Assembly: GCA_022478985.1 (NCBI GenBank)
Contig: JAKSZP010005633.1
Location: 26,461-90,460, forward strand
Origin: Massospora cicadina
Taxonomy: Eukaryota > Entomophthoromycota > Entomophthoromycetes > Entomophthorales > Entomophthoraceae
Direction: 5' to 3'
Length of the DNA stretch: 64,000 bases
The notes below the pieces were generated by a model. The model saw only the letters and a list, made by a program, of their open reading frames with translations. It ran no database searches and was not told the origin of the DNA. Positions 11,643-21,739 of this stretch are shown here, piece after piece. A program made the position numbers and the translations under genes. Position 1 is the first letter of the stretch. Every line of letters starts with the position of its first letter.

Positions 11643-13765
11643 TTTAGCCTTTCTTTCAGGTCTCTTACAAGTCTACCTGGTGAAGACATACCTTCCAAGT
11701 TGGATAATACCAGTGATAAGAATATGAGTGTACACTCCAGGGTCCACTCAATAAGTCAAGAATAAATATTTCTTAATTCAATTGATCATGCTCAGTCTTA
11801 TGAGAAAAGTTGGATGAAGTGAACTACCACCTTACTTGGCTCCCATACTGCTTGATAGGATTTTCAAAACTCAAACATAATTTATTATTTGGGCATCTAT
11901 CTACCAGAGGATTGAGCAGATATCAGGGAAATCTGATCTCAAGATAACAAGGTAGCCCTTAAATTAAGATGTGAGGTTAACAACTCACCTCCCTATCTTC
12001 AAATCTTTATAGCAGTTTCCCACTTTAGGGACAAATAGAACAGTTTTGAAGTGAACAAGATAAATCTACTACTATTTACAAATCTAAAATTATATTGATC
12101 CAGCAAAGTGCCTCAGTGCTATCACCTGTTTCCTTAAATAAGATTTCTGAGAATAACTTGAGCTTACTACAGCTGACAAATTAGATGTTCCCATTGCTGG
12201 AGTTCATGAAGATTTTGAGTTTAATTTTATAGCTGAAAATAACCACTTGATGAGCCAAATGAAGCAATTAAAACCCTTAATTGCCTCACTGCTCTGTTTT
12301 ATGATGCCAAAGCTTACAGCTGCTCAACCACTATACCTGAACCAAAAGATTTGGCACTAAATTTATTTTCCTTGGTTAAGGTGACTGAAAATCCCAACAA
12401 AACTCTTGGGTTAGTGGAGCTGGAGTGCTCTCAAGACCAAATAGTCCTCTTCTACCACTTTGATTTATTCTCAACCTTTCATTTTTTATTATTATTGTTT
12501 ATTTATTACTAATAATCTAGATATTTTTGCTGACATCAGTAATTTAAAATTTTATGATAAGACTCAAAATGATTCCAAGGATTCTAAGAAGTTGCCTCCT
12601 GACCGCCTTTTTAATTCTAATTGAAACTGTGCCAAAAATCTATTTCCTCCCTATTTAGTCATTCTGCTAACCTGACGCCTCCTAATCTAAAATTATGTCT
12701 ACCCTTCAACGTTGTAAATCTTCATCTGTGAATGATCTCTGCCATTGAGATAAATCACCTGCCCCAAAAATTATTTTTACCAGCTGCCTCTGAACACTAC
12801 CTTAAGATTCTCTAGGAAGATGCTGAGGTTTATACCATTATCAGATTGTTTTCTCTATCTCTAAAGCTGCTTGCAGTTTCAACTGCAGGTTCAGTTAAAA
12901 AATATCTATACAGCTGCTTTATGCCACTTTGTTGTTAGAACTTATTCTTGCTCCCCCCTATTTCATCGTTGCTCCAAATTAGTTGTCCTCAATGCATAAT
13001 TTATAAGCTGACCATGCAATTACCTATAAGATGGCTGATCCAGCCTCCAGAATCATATATGAACTGCCCAGCTGTCATCTTGAATTCAAGTGAGGCCAAA
13101 ATCAACATTCCCTTCCCTCCTCAACAGGTTGACTGGGCTAATTATCTCAAACACTTTCCCTATGCCATTACAACTCTCAATTTGGATCAGTTCCTTTCAT
13201 AAAACCTGATGTTCACAAAATTAAGCTGAATTGGCACCAATTTATCAGAGCTGACCCAGTAAAAATAGGGTGCCTAACAAAAGCTTGAACCTTGTGGATC
13301 TAGATATCCTAGCAAAATTTCATAATTTCAAATAACCACAAACCATCTTCATTATTTTAATTTTAAAACTAAACTGCTGAATCAAAACATTGATGTTATG
13401 TCCTAACCTCATTACCAAGCCTTCCCTTACCTACCTCAACTCCCAAGTGGGTGTTACTAGCTATCTTGACTAAAACATATATCACTTTAAGATTTTCAGC
13501 TTTTAACTCTATTTTGGAGCTAAACCTACACCAACTACTTTTGCCTTCACTCCCAGTTCTCCCAACCTGACGCCAAAACTAAGGTTGCCATTCCTAAGCT
13601 GAGTGAACTAACCAAACCTTGGGATTCTCACCTCTTCAAGATCAAGTTTTTCCAGGTAAATGAAATTCATGAGATATACTGTCCTACCACTGATGGCCTG
13701 CAAAATTAGATTAAAACCCAACTTTTACTCACTGAGCCTATCCTAAACCAACTACCTTGTATCAT
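11643..13765 (+). pseudogene. Family A internal region, second unit
   Basis: It aligns with 1646-3680. Short open stretches, for example 12948-13202 (84 codons), have no recognisable domain. Stops and small indels relative to the first unit are frequent, so neither copy codes for an intact protein now. Confidence 0.55.
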
Positions 13766-14639
13766 TGTTGAGTTATTGACTGGATCTAATTGTCAGATAT
13801 TTGGTAGGGTTATAATAATATTAACATGCTTAATTTATTATAGATCATATTGATATTGGTGATTATGGATCAGGAATATCCTAAGCTCATGTGAAGCTTA
13901 GGATCTGTGGCCTAGCAATTCCACTTAACAATATTCAACTATGATGATATGGGCTCATAGGCTTTGTTAACTAGGTTGGACTTAAAATAATAGTCAACTT
14001 GATGACTTGAGCATTTGGGCTTTTTTATCTATATTAAAATTAGTTTTTAATGTCAATCAAGTTTTAAATCAAATTAATTACTAATCAGTGGTACAAATTG
14101 CCTTGGTATATGCTGCTGATTGCTTGTGAAGAGCATTGGTTCAGCTATCTGCAGACACATTGAAAACACTGTTCTGAGAATATTTTTGAGTTTGAGACTA
14201 ACTCTGAGGTATTTGAGATATCCTGAGTTGAATGGATTGTAGACCCTCAAACAAACTTATTACTTTCTCTGGCCAAGTGCCATTGAAACTGAGGTGTCAT
14301 GGGGAAGATATGGTAAATATCAAACCCTATAAATTATCTCCAAGTTGATACTAATAAACTATCATCAACTATTACCACAAGACCATAGTCTAATATATAA
14401 GCTTTTTGTATTAAATACTTTATGTTATATTAAGTTGAGAATTTACTTGGGATCAGAAGGATCAGGGCAGCGTGCCATCATCTAAGTAATGACATAAGAA
14501 TATGGCTTAAAGTGTTATCACTAAGGAGTTATATCTTAACTATAGTCACCATCTGGTCCATTGTCTCCATACAATATATGTTTGAAACCCCACCTTACCA
14601 TAGAAGGACCAGCAAAATAAGTAGGCCCAAAATTCAACA
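13766..14639 (+). mobile_element. Candidate solo LTR (874 bp) inside family A second unit
   Basis: The first unit reads straight through this point (around 9675), whereas here 874 extra bases separate the same flanking sequences. The insert starts TGTTGAGTT and ends AATTCAACA, near-perfect inverted termini of LTR type. No clean 5-bp duplication is present, and no other copy was found, so the LTR call rests on the termini and the empty site. Confidence 0.5.
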
Positions 14640-14739
14640 GTTATCACCGCCATCCCAACTTGGGTAGTTTGGGATACTAATGAGACTGGCCAATATTAAA
14701 AAAATCCTTACCACCCCAGTCAAGGCTCGGTGGGGGCAT
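14640..14739 (+). other. Family A internal 3' tail with polypurine tract, second unit
   Basis: This matches 9670-9769. It ends in GGTGGGGG followed by the LTR start TGTCAGG at 14740. Confidence 0.65.
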
Positions 14740-15824
14740 TGTCAGGCTTCACACCAGTAGTTGTTAAGCTTAAATCTTGGGCTTATGATACTTTTATTTA
14801 ATTAGGCAATTTCAGCCTATACTTATTATTAAATTAATAATAGCTATTTAATCAGGATTGAGGCCTCAAATTATTAATCCCAATTTATCTAGCTTCAGAT
14901 GCTTAACACCAAATTCACAGTTTAATGAATTCAGGATGGATCACCCCATTTTTGCTCCACTGACCAATAAGGTAGGGAAGAATGCCCAAGCTGAGCTACT
15001 ATTTAAGCTGATATTAGGCCTTGGAATTTATTCAGTGTTTATCTCCTCTACCCACCTCATTAAATACCTCACGCCACCTATTATGCCATGTATCACCTAT
15101 TCTAACTTTCTACCTGTTGGCTTCCCTATAGCCGATAATAAAGACCACTCAACTGTGTTACCATTATCTCAGTCCAACTCTCAAAGATGAAGCCTGATCT
15201 CCTCTAACCCTGAACCTAAACTGTGCCTTTACCTCCTACGTTACCAATTCTATCTCTACCCTCACACATGATATACGCCTATCTCTCTCGCCCTCTGGAA
15301 TATCCCCTTCCTTTATTTTATCTAAGTTTTGATTCTATTTTGGTACTATTTAAATTGCCATCTATTTCACAATAAAGTTGCGCTTGATCTAATACACCAC
15401 TCATCGTTTACTTTTGTCAGGTTTATCTAGAGTTTGGCTGCCCAAATTGTGGAGATTTTCCTCAATGACGCCGCTTACGTTGAGATTGGCTAGGTGTTTA
15501 GAGATTTTACCTGTTAGAATAACAGAGATTTTCCTGTTCACATGAACAGAGATTTGCCTCAATGATTCTGATTATGCCAAGATTTGCCTTGGGGAAGAAG
15601 CAACCTTAAGAGATTTCCGCTGGTACTACCTACAACTAATGAAGCAACCTTAAGAGATTTCCGCTGGTGCTACCTACAACTAATGAAGCAACCTTAAGAG
15701 ATTTCCGCTGGTGCTACCTACAACTAATGAAGCAACCTTAAGAGATTTCCGCTGGTGCTACCTACAACTAATAATCGTGTAGCCTTCGAAGGACCTGCTT
15801 TCAGATTTAGTGAAAAATCCTACA
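14740..15824 (+). repeat. Family A LTR, copy 3 (1085 bp)
   Basis: It begins TGTCAGGCTTCACACC at 14740 and ends CCTACA at 15824. An AATAAAG signal lies near 15372, and the U5 palindrome CTGTTCA/TGAACAG at 15534-15549. It is longer than copy 1 because of a fourfold 44-bp tandem repeat at 15597-15772. Confidence 0.75.
15597..15772 (+). repeat. 44-bp tandem repeat, 4 units, in LTR U5
   Basis: Units start at 15597, 15641, 15685 and 15729, each opening GAAGCAACCTTAAGAG. Units 2-4 are identical and unit 1 differs at one base. LTR copies 1 and 2 have a single unit at the same place, so the expansion arose on this copy. Confidence 0.95.
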
Positions 15825-16588
15825 GCCTCCCTAAAATAGGTAGGGGTTCCAATGAGTTTAAGATTTTGGGTGTTTTGTTCTCGGTTCACGCCTTGTAAAG
15901 TTCTTACACTGCTTGCTACCGGCTGTAAAGTCTACCACAGCTGATTTAGAACCCCGGCACCAATTTCAGGTGCTACCGATCGGGCGATGGACCTTAAACT
16001 GGGATGGGAATTATAACCCCGGAAGGTAATAAAGATGCCTGACCCCACAAAGGATAACCTAAGGTTTCCTTTAAGCCATTAACCACTTCTAGAGCATATA
16101 TAGGTCGATGCATCAGCCCTTCGAAGCCCCCTTTTGACATGCAGTTTTAACCCCAGTCAGGTATGCGGCTCCCTTGAGTACATCGCGCGTACAGGTTAGC
16201 CAATACCTCAAAATTCTGCCACCCCATGCCTGAACGATGGTGTGCAATCCCGTCGGTTGCCAACTCCTCCGAGGATCACCAGCTCATCAACCTTGGCCCT
16301 TGTCATTATAGGTCCAATTCTCCAGCCCACCAGAAGGCGTATATACTCCTAAGCACCTCGGCAGCGTAGATGAATTGTTGAGGTTGCCATTATCAAAAGC
16401 TGGGAACCGCTTACTTTGTTAGCGGCAGACTTGACTTAATATGGGAACCGGAAGCCTTTCTGAAAAGTTAGCCATGATGAAGCGGCGAGCGTTGGCCCCG
16501 CTAAAGCACACTAGTTGGCGTTCAAAAAAACCTTCAATAAACGATAGTAAAAATTAAAGCCAACTCGAATGTCCAAAGGTTACAGCGA
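15825..16588. other. Left part of GC-richer island, no gene recognised
   Basis: Base composition changes sharply after the family A LTR. There is no open frame of note. Given the minus-strand coding to the right, this could be its 3' non-coding part (inference). Confidence 0.4.
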
Positions 16589-17960
16589 TTATGATACAGG
16601 TTCATTACACCACGCGAAATTTAAATTAAAGCTTGGTAAAGGATCGCAACGGCCAATAACAGATAAAAGCCACACCCCCAAACCCGGAATGGAAAAATAG
16701 GCGGCGCACGTAATCCGATTGAGAGATGGCAGCATTAATCCATGCCCCTCCGGCAACCTCCCAGATGGGATCGAGACTTCCCTTCGACGCGGCCCAAAGT
16801 CGGTTTGGGTTGCTACATGCCTCGGATCGGCCATCGGACAGAGAGCACGATTTTTGGCGGAAGCGTAACGGGCCACCCGCCTCGCCTCGATCGTTTTCTG
16901 GACTTCCGTAAGCTCTTCCTCCACTAAAACAGATCGATAAGCGTAATGTAGCGAGCCCAAGTTACTCTTGGTGATGCGCTCCTTTAGAAACCTATCGGAG
17001 GCGGCGGCGTTGGGATTAAGGATGAGAGGCTTCGGGTGGGGCTTCCCCGACCTTTTTCGGGCGCCTAGGAGGCAAAGTGTAAGGCCTCTAGGGTTCGCTA
17101 CAAAGCTTTACCGATCACGGAGGACGGTTGCCGCCAAGTCTGGGTCGGAGTCGTCGGAGGCGCCTTATGCAACTCGGGCGTCGACCTCTCCAACTCTTCC
17201 TTCAGATTAAAGTGGGGGCCAAACCCGGTAAAGCTATTGGTATCGGAGGTATCCGCCGACTTCATGCACCGCCGCTCCTGAAGCTCGAATTCGAGGGTCA
17301 AGTTATCCCGCTCTAAGGCTTCGATATCCAGCCTTAACCTGTCCAGCTTCGTGGAGAGACCCGTCTGTCCATTTACGCTGGCGAGCAGCTTGGCTCGGAT
17401 TTCTTTACGAGCGTGCAGTTCTTTGGGGAGCTAAAGATTAGGACTGGGTTTAGATCACGAAAACCTCCTCCAAGCTTCGAGTGAGAGATGCCAACAGCTT
17501 TTGCTGGTCGCCCTCCTTGGCCTGAGAAGCTGAACAATCATTCTCTAAAATTTCAAGCCTGGCTTTAAGGATTAACGTCCGCCTCCCATAAAACCGCAAA
17601 CCATCTAATAGCGCCAAATCGGTGGACGCCCTCCTGTTTTCATCGACGAGGGTTTTAAAGGAACGCTTGAGCTCGGCCTCTTTGGTTAGGAGCTGGAGTT
17701 CGCGAATGAGGGGTGGGGTTTGATCACAAAGCGTACCTCGGCCTTCCTCTTCAAATGAAACCCCTTTTCGGCTTTCATATCAAGTATTTCCGCATCAAGC
17801 TTATCTTTCCTTATCAACAGCTCGTCCAACGTTTTAAGGTTTTCTGAATCTTGAAGTTGTATTTCATCGCTTATAAGGCGATAATCCCTTTGCAGGTTAA
17901 AGATAGCCTTATCGGCAGCCTTTAAAAGGTCCAGGCAAAACTCCTTGAAGGCGACCTAGA
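16589..17960 (-). pseudogene. Degraded coiled-coil coding region, unrecognised
   Basis: Minus-strand frames read as charged, heptad-like sequence (leucine, glutamate, lysine and arginine rich) in several pieces broken by frameshifts. An example is the stretch rendered LLIRKDKLDAEI near 17800, and further pieces lie at 17098-17301 and 16589-16960. No enzyme motif is visible. The order suggests continuation of the protein beginning near 18304. It could be the structural protein of an undescribed element or a dead host gene; the sequence does not decide. Confidence 0.4.
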
Positions 17961-18004
17961 CGATTTTGGGTGTGAGAGGGCGAAATAGAAAGCGAAACGC
18001 GTAT

Positions 18005-18304
18005 CTAGCAACCAAAACCGCGCAATATAAACCACCCTACCCGTTTCCCACGCGAGGTCCGTAGGCCCAACGCCTTCGCCAGCCAATAAACTTCCAAGGC
18101 GGCCAACGCCTGGCGCCTATCCAGGGTGACGAAACCGAACTGGAGCAAGAAGCCCACCAACTCGGTAAAGTCGACCCTCATTACCCCGGGATATTTTAGC
18201 TGGTAAATGGTCCCCAGTTCGTAAAGCTCCTGGGGAGTTAAATTACTTCGGTCCCCCAGCTCTTGGACCAGTAGCGCCTCGAAAAATTTATGGTCGAATG
18301 GCAT
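18005..18304 (-). CDS. Unrecognised 99-aa open frame
   Basis: This minus-strand frame starts MPFDHKFFEALL and contains a helical segment LTPQELYELGTIYQ. Its composition looks protein-like rather than random: a low stop rate in GC-rich sequence with alternating helix-forming stretches. It ends at a stop in front of the coiled-coil region at 16589-17960, so it may be the N-terminal portion of the same decayed protein. No family is recognised, and expression is unknown. Confidence 0.35.
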   Translation of the reverse strand: MPFDHKFFEALLVQELGDRSNLTPQELYELGTIYQLKYPGVMRVDFTELVGFLLQFGFVTLDRRQALAALEVYWLAKALGLRTSRGKRVGWFILRGFGC

Positions 18305-18312
18305 CCTATAAT

Positions 18313-18612
18313 TTAACTTATCACCCGGGTAATAGTAATTTTTAGTTTAAACTCAATCGAAGTAGAAGGTGGAAGGTTGGATATAGGGTTGATGGTAACC
18401 ATGTTTTGAATTAAACAACGTTGGCTGAGTAAAGGATGTATTTTATCATGCTGAAGTGAGGTGGTTGAACCGAACCCCAATTTTGGTAAAACGTTTATCA
18501 AATATCGAACGCTAAGCCTATTGAGAAGGCGGAGTTTGATTGGCAAGCATAGGGATCTCCACCAGGTTCGCAAACTCGGCAGCTGATGCGCAACGTATTT
18601 GATACGTTCCAA
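18313..18612 (-). CDS. Unrecognised 99-aa open frame
   Basis: This minus-strand frame lies 8 bp upstream of the 18005-18304 frame. The N-terminal half is basic and leucine-rich and the C-terminal half is low in features. It may be an upstream part of the same broken gene. No homology is recognised. Confidence 0.2.
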   Translation of the reverse strand: MERIKYVAHQLPSLRTWWRSLCLPIKLRLLNRLSVRYLINVLPKLGFGSTTSLQHDKIHPLLSQRCLIQNMVTINPISNLPPSTSIEFKLKITITRVIS

Positions 18613-18646
18613 AAGTTGATGTAACCAATGACATTATTATATACCG

Positions 18647-18859
18647 TTATAAAACCGCCGAGATCACCAACCCTTTAACGGGTGGGTTTCTTGTCCTATC
18701 CCTATCGCCATCCTCCCTTGTCCTATCCCTATCGCCATCCTCCCTTGTCCTATCCCTATCGCCATCCTCCCTTGTCCTATCCCTATCGCCATCTATTTCA
18801 TTTTCATCGGCCTTTCCTTTGAGATCCCAAATTCCCTTTCCCTTTAGAAAAATCTCCAA
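18647..18859 (-). CDS. Small open frame with charged 9-residue repeats
   Basis: This minus-strand frame of 70 codons is mostly the translation of the 27-bp minisatellite, giving repeats of DGDRDRTRE. A lysine-rich N-terminus precedes them. It may be an exon fragment or a chance frame through a repeat, and no function is proposed. Confidence 0.25.
   Translation of the reverse strand: MEIFLKGKGIWDLKGKADENEIDGDRDRTREDGDRDRTREDGDRDRTREDGDRDRTRNPPVKGLVISAVL
18691..18794. repeat. 27-bp minisatellite, about 4 copies
   Basis: Units beginning TTGTCCTATCCCTATCGCC start at 18691, 18718, 18745 and 18772; the last is incomplete. The units are identical. Because 27 is a multiple of three, frame is kept on the minus strand. 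Confidence 0.95.
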
Positions 18860-18898
18860 TTGTTCAGGTATAAAAACCTACTCACCGTTTTAAATAAA

Positions 18899-19102
18899 CT
18901 ATCGAAAATACTTTCCGCCCACTTTTCCTTTAGTTTTCTCGGGATTTATCCCCACCCCGCCATCTCCGATATTTTGGGTTGAATACCCCATTGCGAACAC
19001 CTGCCACCGACAACCGGCTTGAGTGATTATCCCGATATCCGAGGTGTCAAAGAACCTCAGGCCCGTGATCCGGGGTTCCCGAGTCTTCACAACACTTATC
19101 AA
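18899..19102 (-). CDS. Unrecognised 67-aa open frame
   Basis: This short minus-strand frame is at the right end of the GC-richer island, with no recognisable motif. It is listed only because the island as a whole looks formerly coding. Confidence 0.15.
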   Translation of the reverse strand: MISVVKTREPRITGLRFFDTSDIGIITQAGCRWQVFAMGYSTQNIGDGGVGINPEKTKGKVGGKYFR

Positions 19103-20136
19103 CCCTCAGTAACAGATTTATCTTTATCAAAATTATGATCCTATTTGTAATACCCTAATTTAGTTATATTAAGCCATAGGCTAAGCCATAGGCTGAATCT
19201 TATATCTCCTAGAGTACGATGCCAATTATAGAGTAGCCACATCCAATTATTTTAATAATAGGCATACCGTTGCCTTTTCAAAAAGCGAGTAGAACTGGTA
19301 TCCTTATAAAGTGACCCGGCATGATCCGAGGCCAATAGGTTAAAGTCCAACTGGGCTAACTTCAAGTCAGATCCCATCAGTTCAAGTTTCAAAACTAAAT
19401 TTATTATAATAGGGAGTTACCATTGCCCTTAACAAAGATAGTCTTACTATGACAACCAAACCATCTATTTATGGTAGGCTAACCGGGGATCGGGCACCTC
19501 TAAAGCTGTAAATAAATCAAAGTTTGGATTAACCCTTATTGGGGAAAACTTCGGTCGATATAAGGTTAAAATTTTGCTTTGGATATAATTTTATTTGATC
19601 TTTAACAAGGTAAGGATTTAGCTTATTTAGCTCAACCCTCCACCAGTATCAGTCCATAACTGGTACCCCAGTATAGATGCAGAGGGTAGAATCGATCCAT
19701 ACCTCCAGGATAATAGTTAGATGACTACCAACTGAATAACCACCCCCAAATTTATTCTTATATCAGGGCACAAAGTTATTTAAGGGTTCCGCACAAGTTT
19801 ATGTATCTAATCTGCACTTTTTATAGCTGAAATTGCTTTATGGACTGGCTTTAGTTGGCCATTTCATTTAAAGCCCGGGATGCCTTTGAATATTAACTTA
19901 TTTCACTGTTAACAACTCTATAGTACTTAAAGACAATTCTAATAAGTCAGATCTGGCTTGGATAAGGTATCTGATAAAATTAAAATCCAGACCTTATAAA
20001 CTGCCAACTATTATCCATAGCCCAAACCCCATAAACTTTGTTAGATTGTTCTTAGGTTAGCTCTTCCAATCGCTTATCAAAATATCTTCAAATGTATTAA
20101 TAACAAATCCACTCCAGTGCAGGGTTTGTTTAACGC
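19103..20136. other. No gene seen
   Basis: AT-rich sequence with no useful open frame and no copy elsewhere in the window. An exact short duplication (AAGCCATAGGCT twice, near 19170-19195) is the only structure noted. Confidence 0.4.
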
Positions 20137-20945
20137 AGGTTCAAAACCAGAAACGCTAGGAAAACTTGGCATGGTACATCTGTCCTAGGTCAACCTTTAA
20201 TTTTTTTATATTAATAACCGAGCTAAATCATAGTCTATGGCTTTAAACCTTATATGACAATTTGCATTATCTGTTCCTTCTATCCTATGCCTTTAAAGCT
20301 TATAATTTCTGGGAGCACGAGACATGATTATTGCTATAGAATATATATGTTCTACTACTACCAACACAACTGGGTTCAAATCTGCCAATGGCAAAAATTA
20401 ACTATTTATTTGATTTTGAGTAAATTGCTATCAATGGAGCTGAACGCTATGCCTTGATCCATCTATACAAATTGTAAATTTAGATATTGAATCCAATCCT
20501 ACCATATCATGTATAATAAGGGTTTACCTCCAGCCATTAGTTTTACCTAAATTCCTATATCTAGCTTCCTGTCATGTATCTAATATTTACCCTATTGATA
20601 AGGATAATAAATAGATGCTCATCTTACAGGAACTGCCTCCAAATTTTAACTTGGGGGTTATAACATCAATTTATCTTTTCAAGGTGGGTTGACCCTGGGA
20701 CTAATCAACCCCACCAGATTTGAGATATGAAATGAAGATATAGGGTTAGAGGGCAAAACCCAAGTACTGGGGGTAAACCATCCCTTTGGAATAATATGAT
20801 AGGCCATGACTACATAGTTTAACTTTACTGATTTGCTTGGCTGGACCAAGTATGATGCATGACTCCACATATATAACTATCCTCTCAGCTCAGAACTAAA
20901 ATTTCCGCTATGACCAGATTCAAAGCTGCTATATGTGGAGTAATG
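20137..20945 (+). repeat. Repeat R2, left copy (about 0.8 kb)
   Basis: It aligns along its length with 41044-41681 plus 42703-42905. Shared landmarks are AGGAAAACTTGGCATG near the start, CTGCCAATGGCAAAA in the middle and CCAAGTACTGG near the end. It has no open frame. It could be an LTR of an otherwise unseen element, but its ends are not clearly TG...CA. Confidence 0.7.
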
Positions 20946-21007
20946 TCGCCATTTGCCCTCCTGAATTTAAAAAAATATGTTTTGGGTCAAAATGGGACAA
21001 GAGGGAA
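20946..21007 (+). other. E-type internal 3' tail with polypurine tract, upstream of E's 5' LTR
   Basis: This short stretch matches 27395-27462, the end of E's internal region, including a final purine run AGAGGGAAA. It sits where a 3' LTR would follow, so the LTR at 21008 is preceded by the tail of another E unit. Confidence 0.55.
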
Positions 21008-21686
21008 AGTCAGATATTTATAAGTGCATAATTGTAATAAGAGCAGTTTAAGCAATAATAATGATATCATTGGCCAAAAGACCCTGGTCAATTATTGATG
21101 GAACCCCACGAATTAAGATAACACTTCTATGAATACTATATGGGCAAATATCATGAATTCAGGCATTCAGATTGCCCTGACCACTTATGGGAACCTGAGG
21201 TTTCCATTAGAGGTTTCTCCCCAGGCCACGTCTAGTTCAAAGTCAACACCTAAGTGGGACCACCCCCTTTTATAGGCTTGGTGGGGTCCCCCAAGGTGCA
21301 ATAATTTTCTCTGATGGGGATTGGCTAAGATATATTAAATTTTTACCCCATGGGTCTGTTTTGCCTAACAATAATTTCCCCTCAATTGTTCAGCCAAAGT
21401 GAAGCAAGTTTTCTGAGCTTCAATAGGTTAATTTACATATTCTCTATTTTGGACAATACTAAGCTATTCCAAATTTACCACTGAATTCCCTTCACCCTTG
21501 ATACAGTTTAAATAATGAATGGTAAGGTATTGAGAGGGTAACTTTTTTTCCATGCTGACAACAATAAAACCATAAAAATCCCAGTTTTTCATTTATTAGT
21601 GTTTTTTACCCTTATAATCAAATAACACATCTGTAGAATCCAGTGGAGATCAGCACCAGTAAGCCAAAAACAGCTGGATTCCTACA
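21008..21686 (+). repeat. E 5' LTR
   Basis: It aligns with 27463-27919 plus 40818-41043. The 5' end is decayed (27463 shows TGTTGGACA) and the 3' end is GGATTCCTACA. AATAAAA is near 21565. It contains the intact AAGCTATTCC site into which D2 inserted in the other LTR. Confidence 0.8.
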
Positions 21687-21688
21687 AG

Positions 21689-21708
21689 ATGGTGCTCACT
21701 ACCAGGGT
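21689..21708 (+). promoter_or_regulatory. E primer-binding site
   Basis: TGGTGCTCACTAC follows the LTR after a few bases. It starts TGG, as needed to pair with a tRNA 3' CCA end. A related sequence occurs after the LTR-like end at 63319, and a degraded one in C (49621). The tRNA was not identified. Confidence 0.55.
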
Positions 21709-21739
21709 CACCTTTATACCACAAAAATTTACCTAAAAG

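Larger units (their letters stand above)
661..15824 (+). mobile_element. Family A non-autonomous LTR retrotransposon, tandem LTR-int-LTR-int-LTR array
   Basis: Three LTR copies (661-1645; 9770 to 11642, split; 14740-15824) alternate with two copies of one internal region of about 2.1-2.2 kb (1646-3680 plus 9628-9769; 11643-13765 plus 14640-14739). The LTRs share a palindromic start, an AATAAA-type signal and a U5 palindrome, and begin TG and end in (or near) CA. The internal copies align along their length and end in a purine-rich tract directly before the next LTR. No protease, reverse transcriptase or integrase is visible, so the element would have depended on another element's enzymes (LARD-like). 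The central LTR is shared by both units, as expected after unequal recombination between LTRs. D1, a mosaic insert and a candidate solo LTR interrupt it. No outer target duplication was found. Confidence 0.7.

Noticed and set aside
15597..15772. CRISPR-like array
   Set aside because: The repeats are directly abutting 44-bp units without spacers, in a eukaryotic LTR.
18005..18304. Host gene
   Set aside because: Not accepted as a host gene: no recognisable family, neighbouring frames are broken, no splice structure could be supported. It is kept as an unrecognised frame only.
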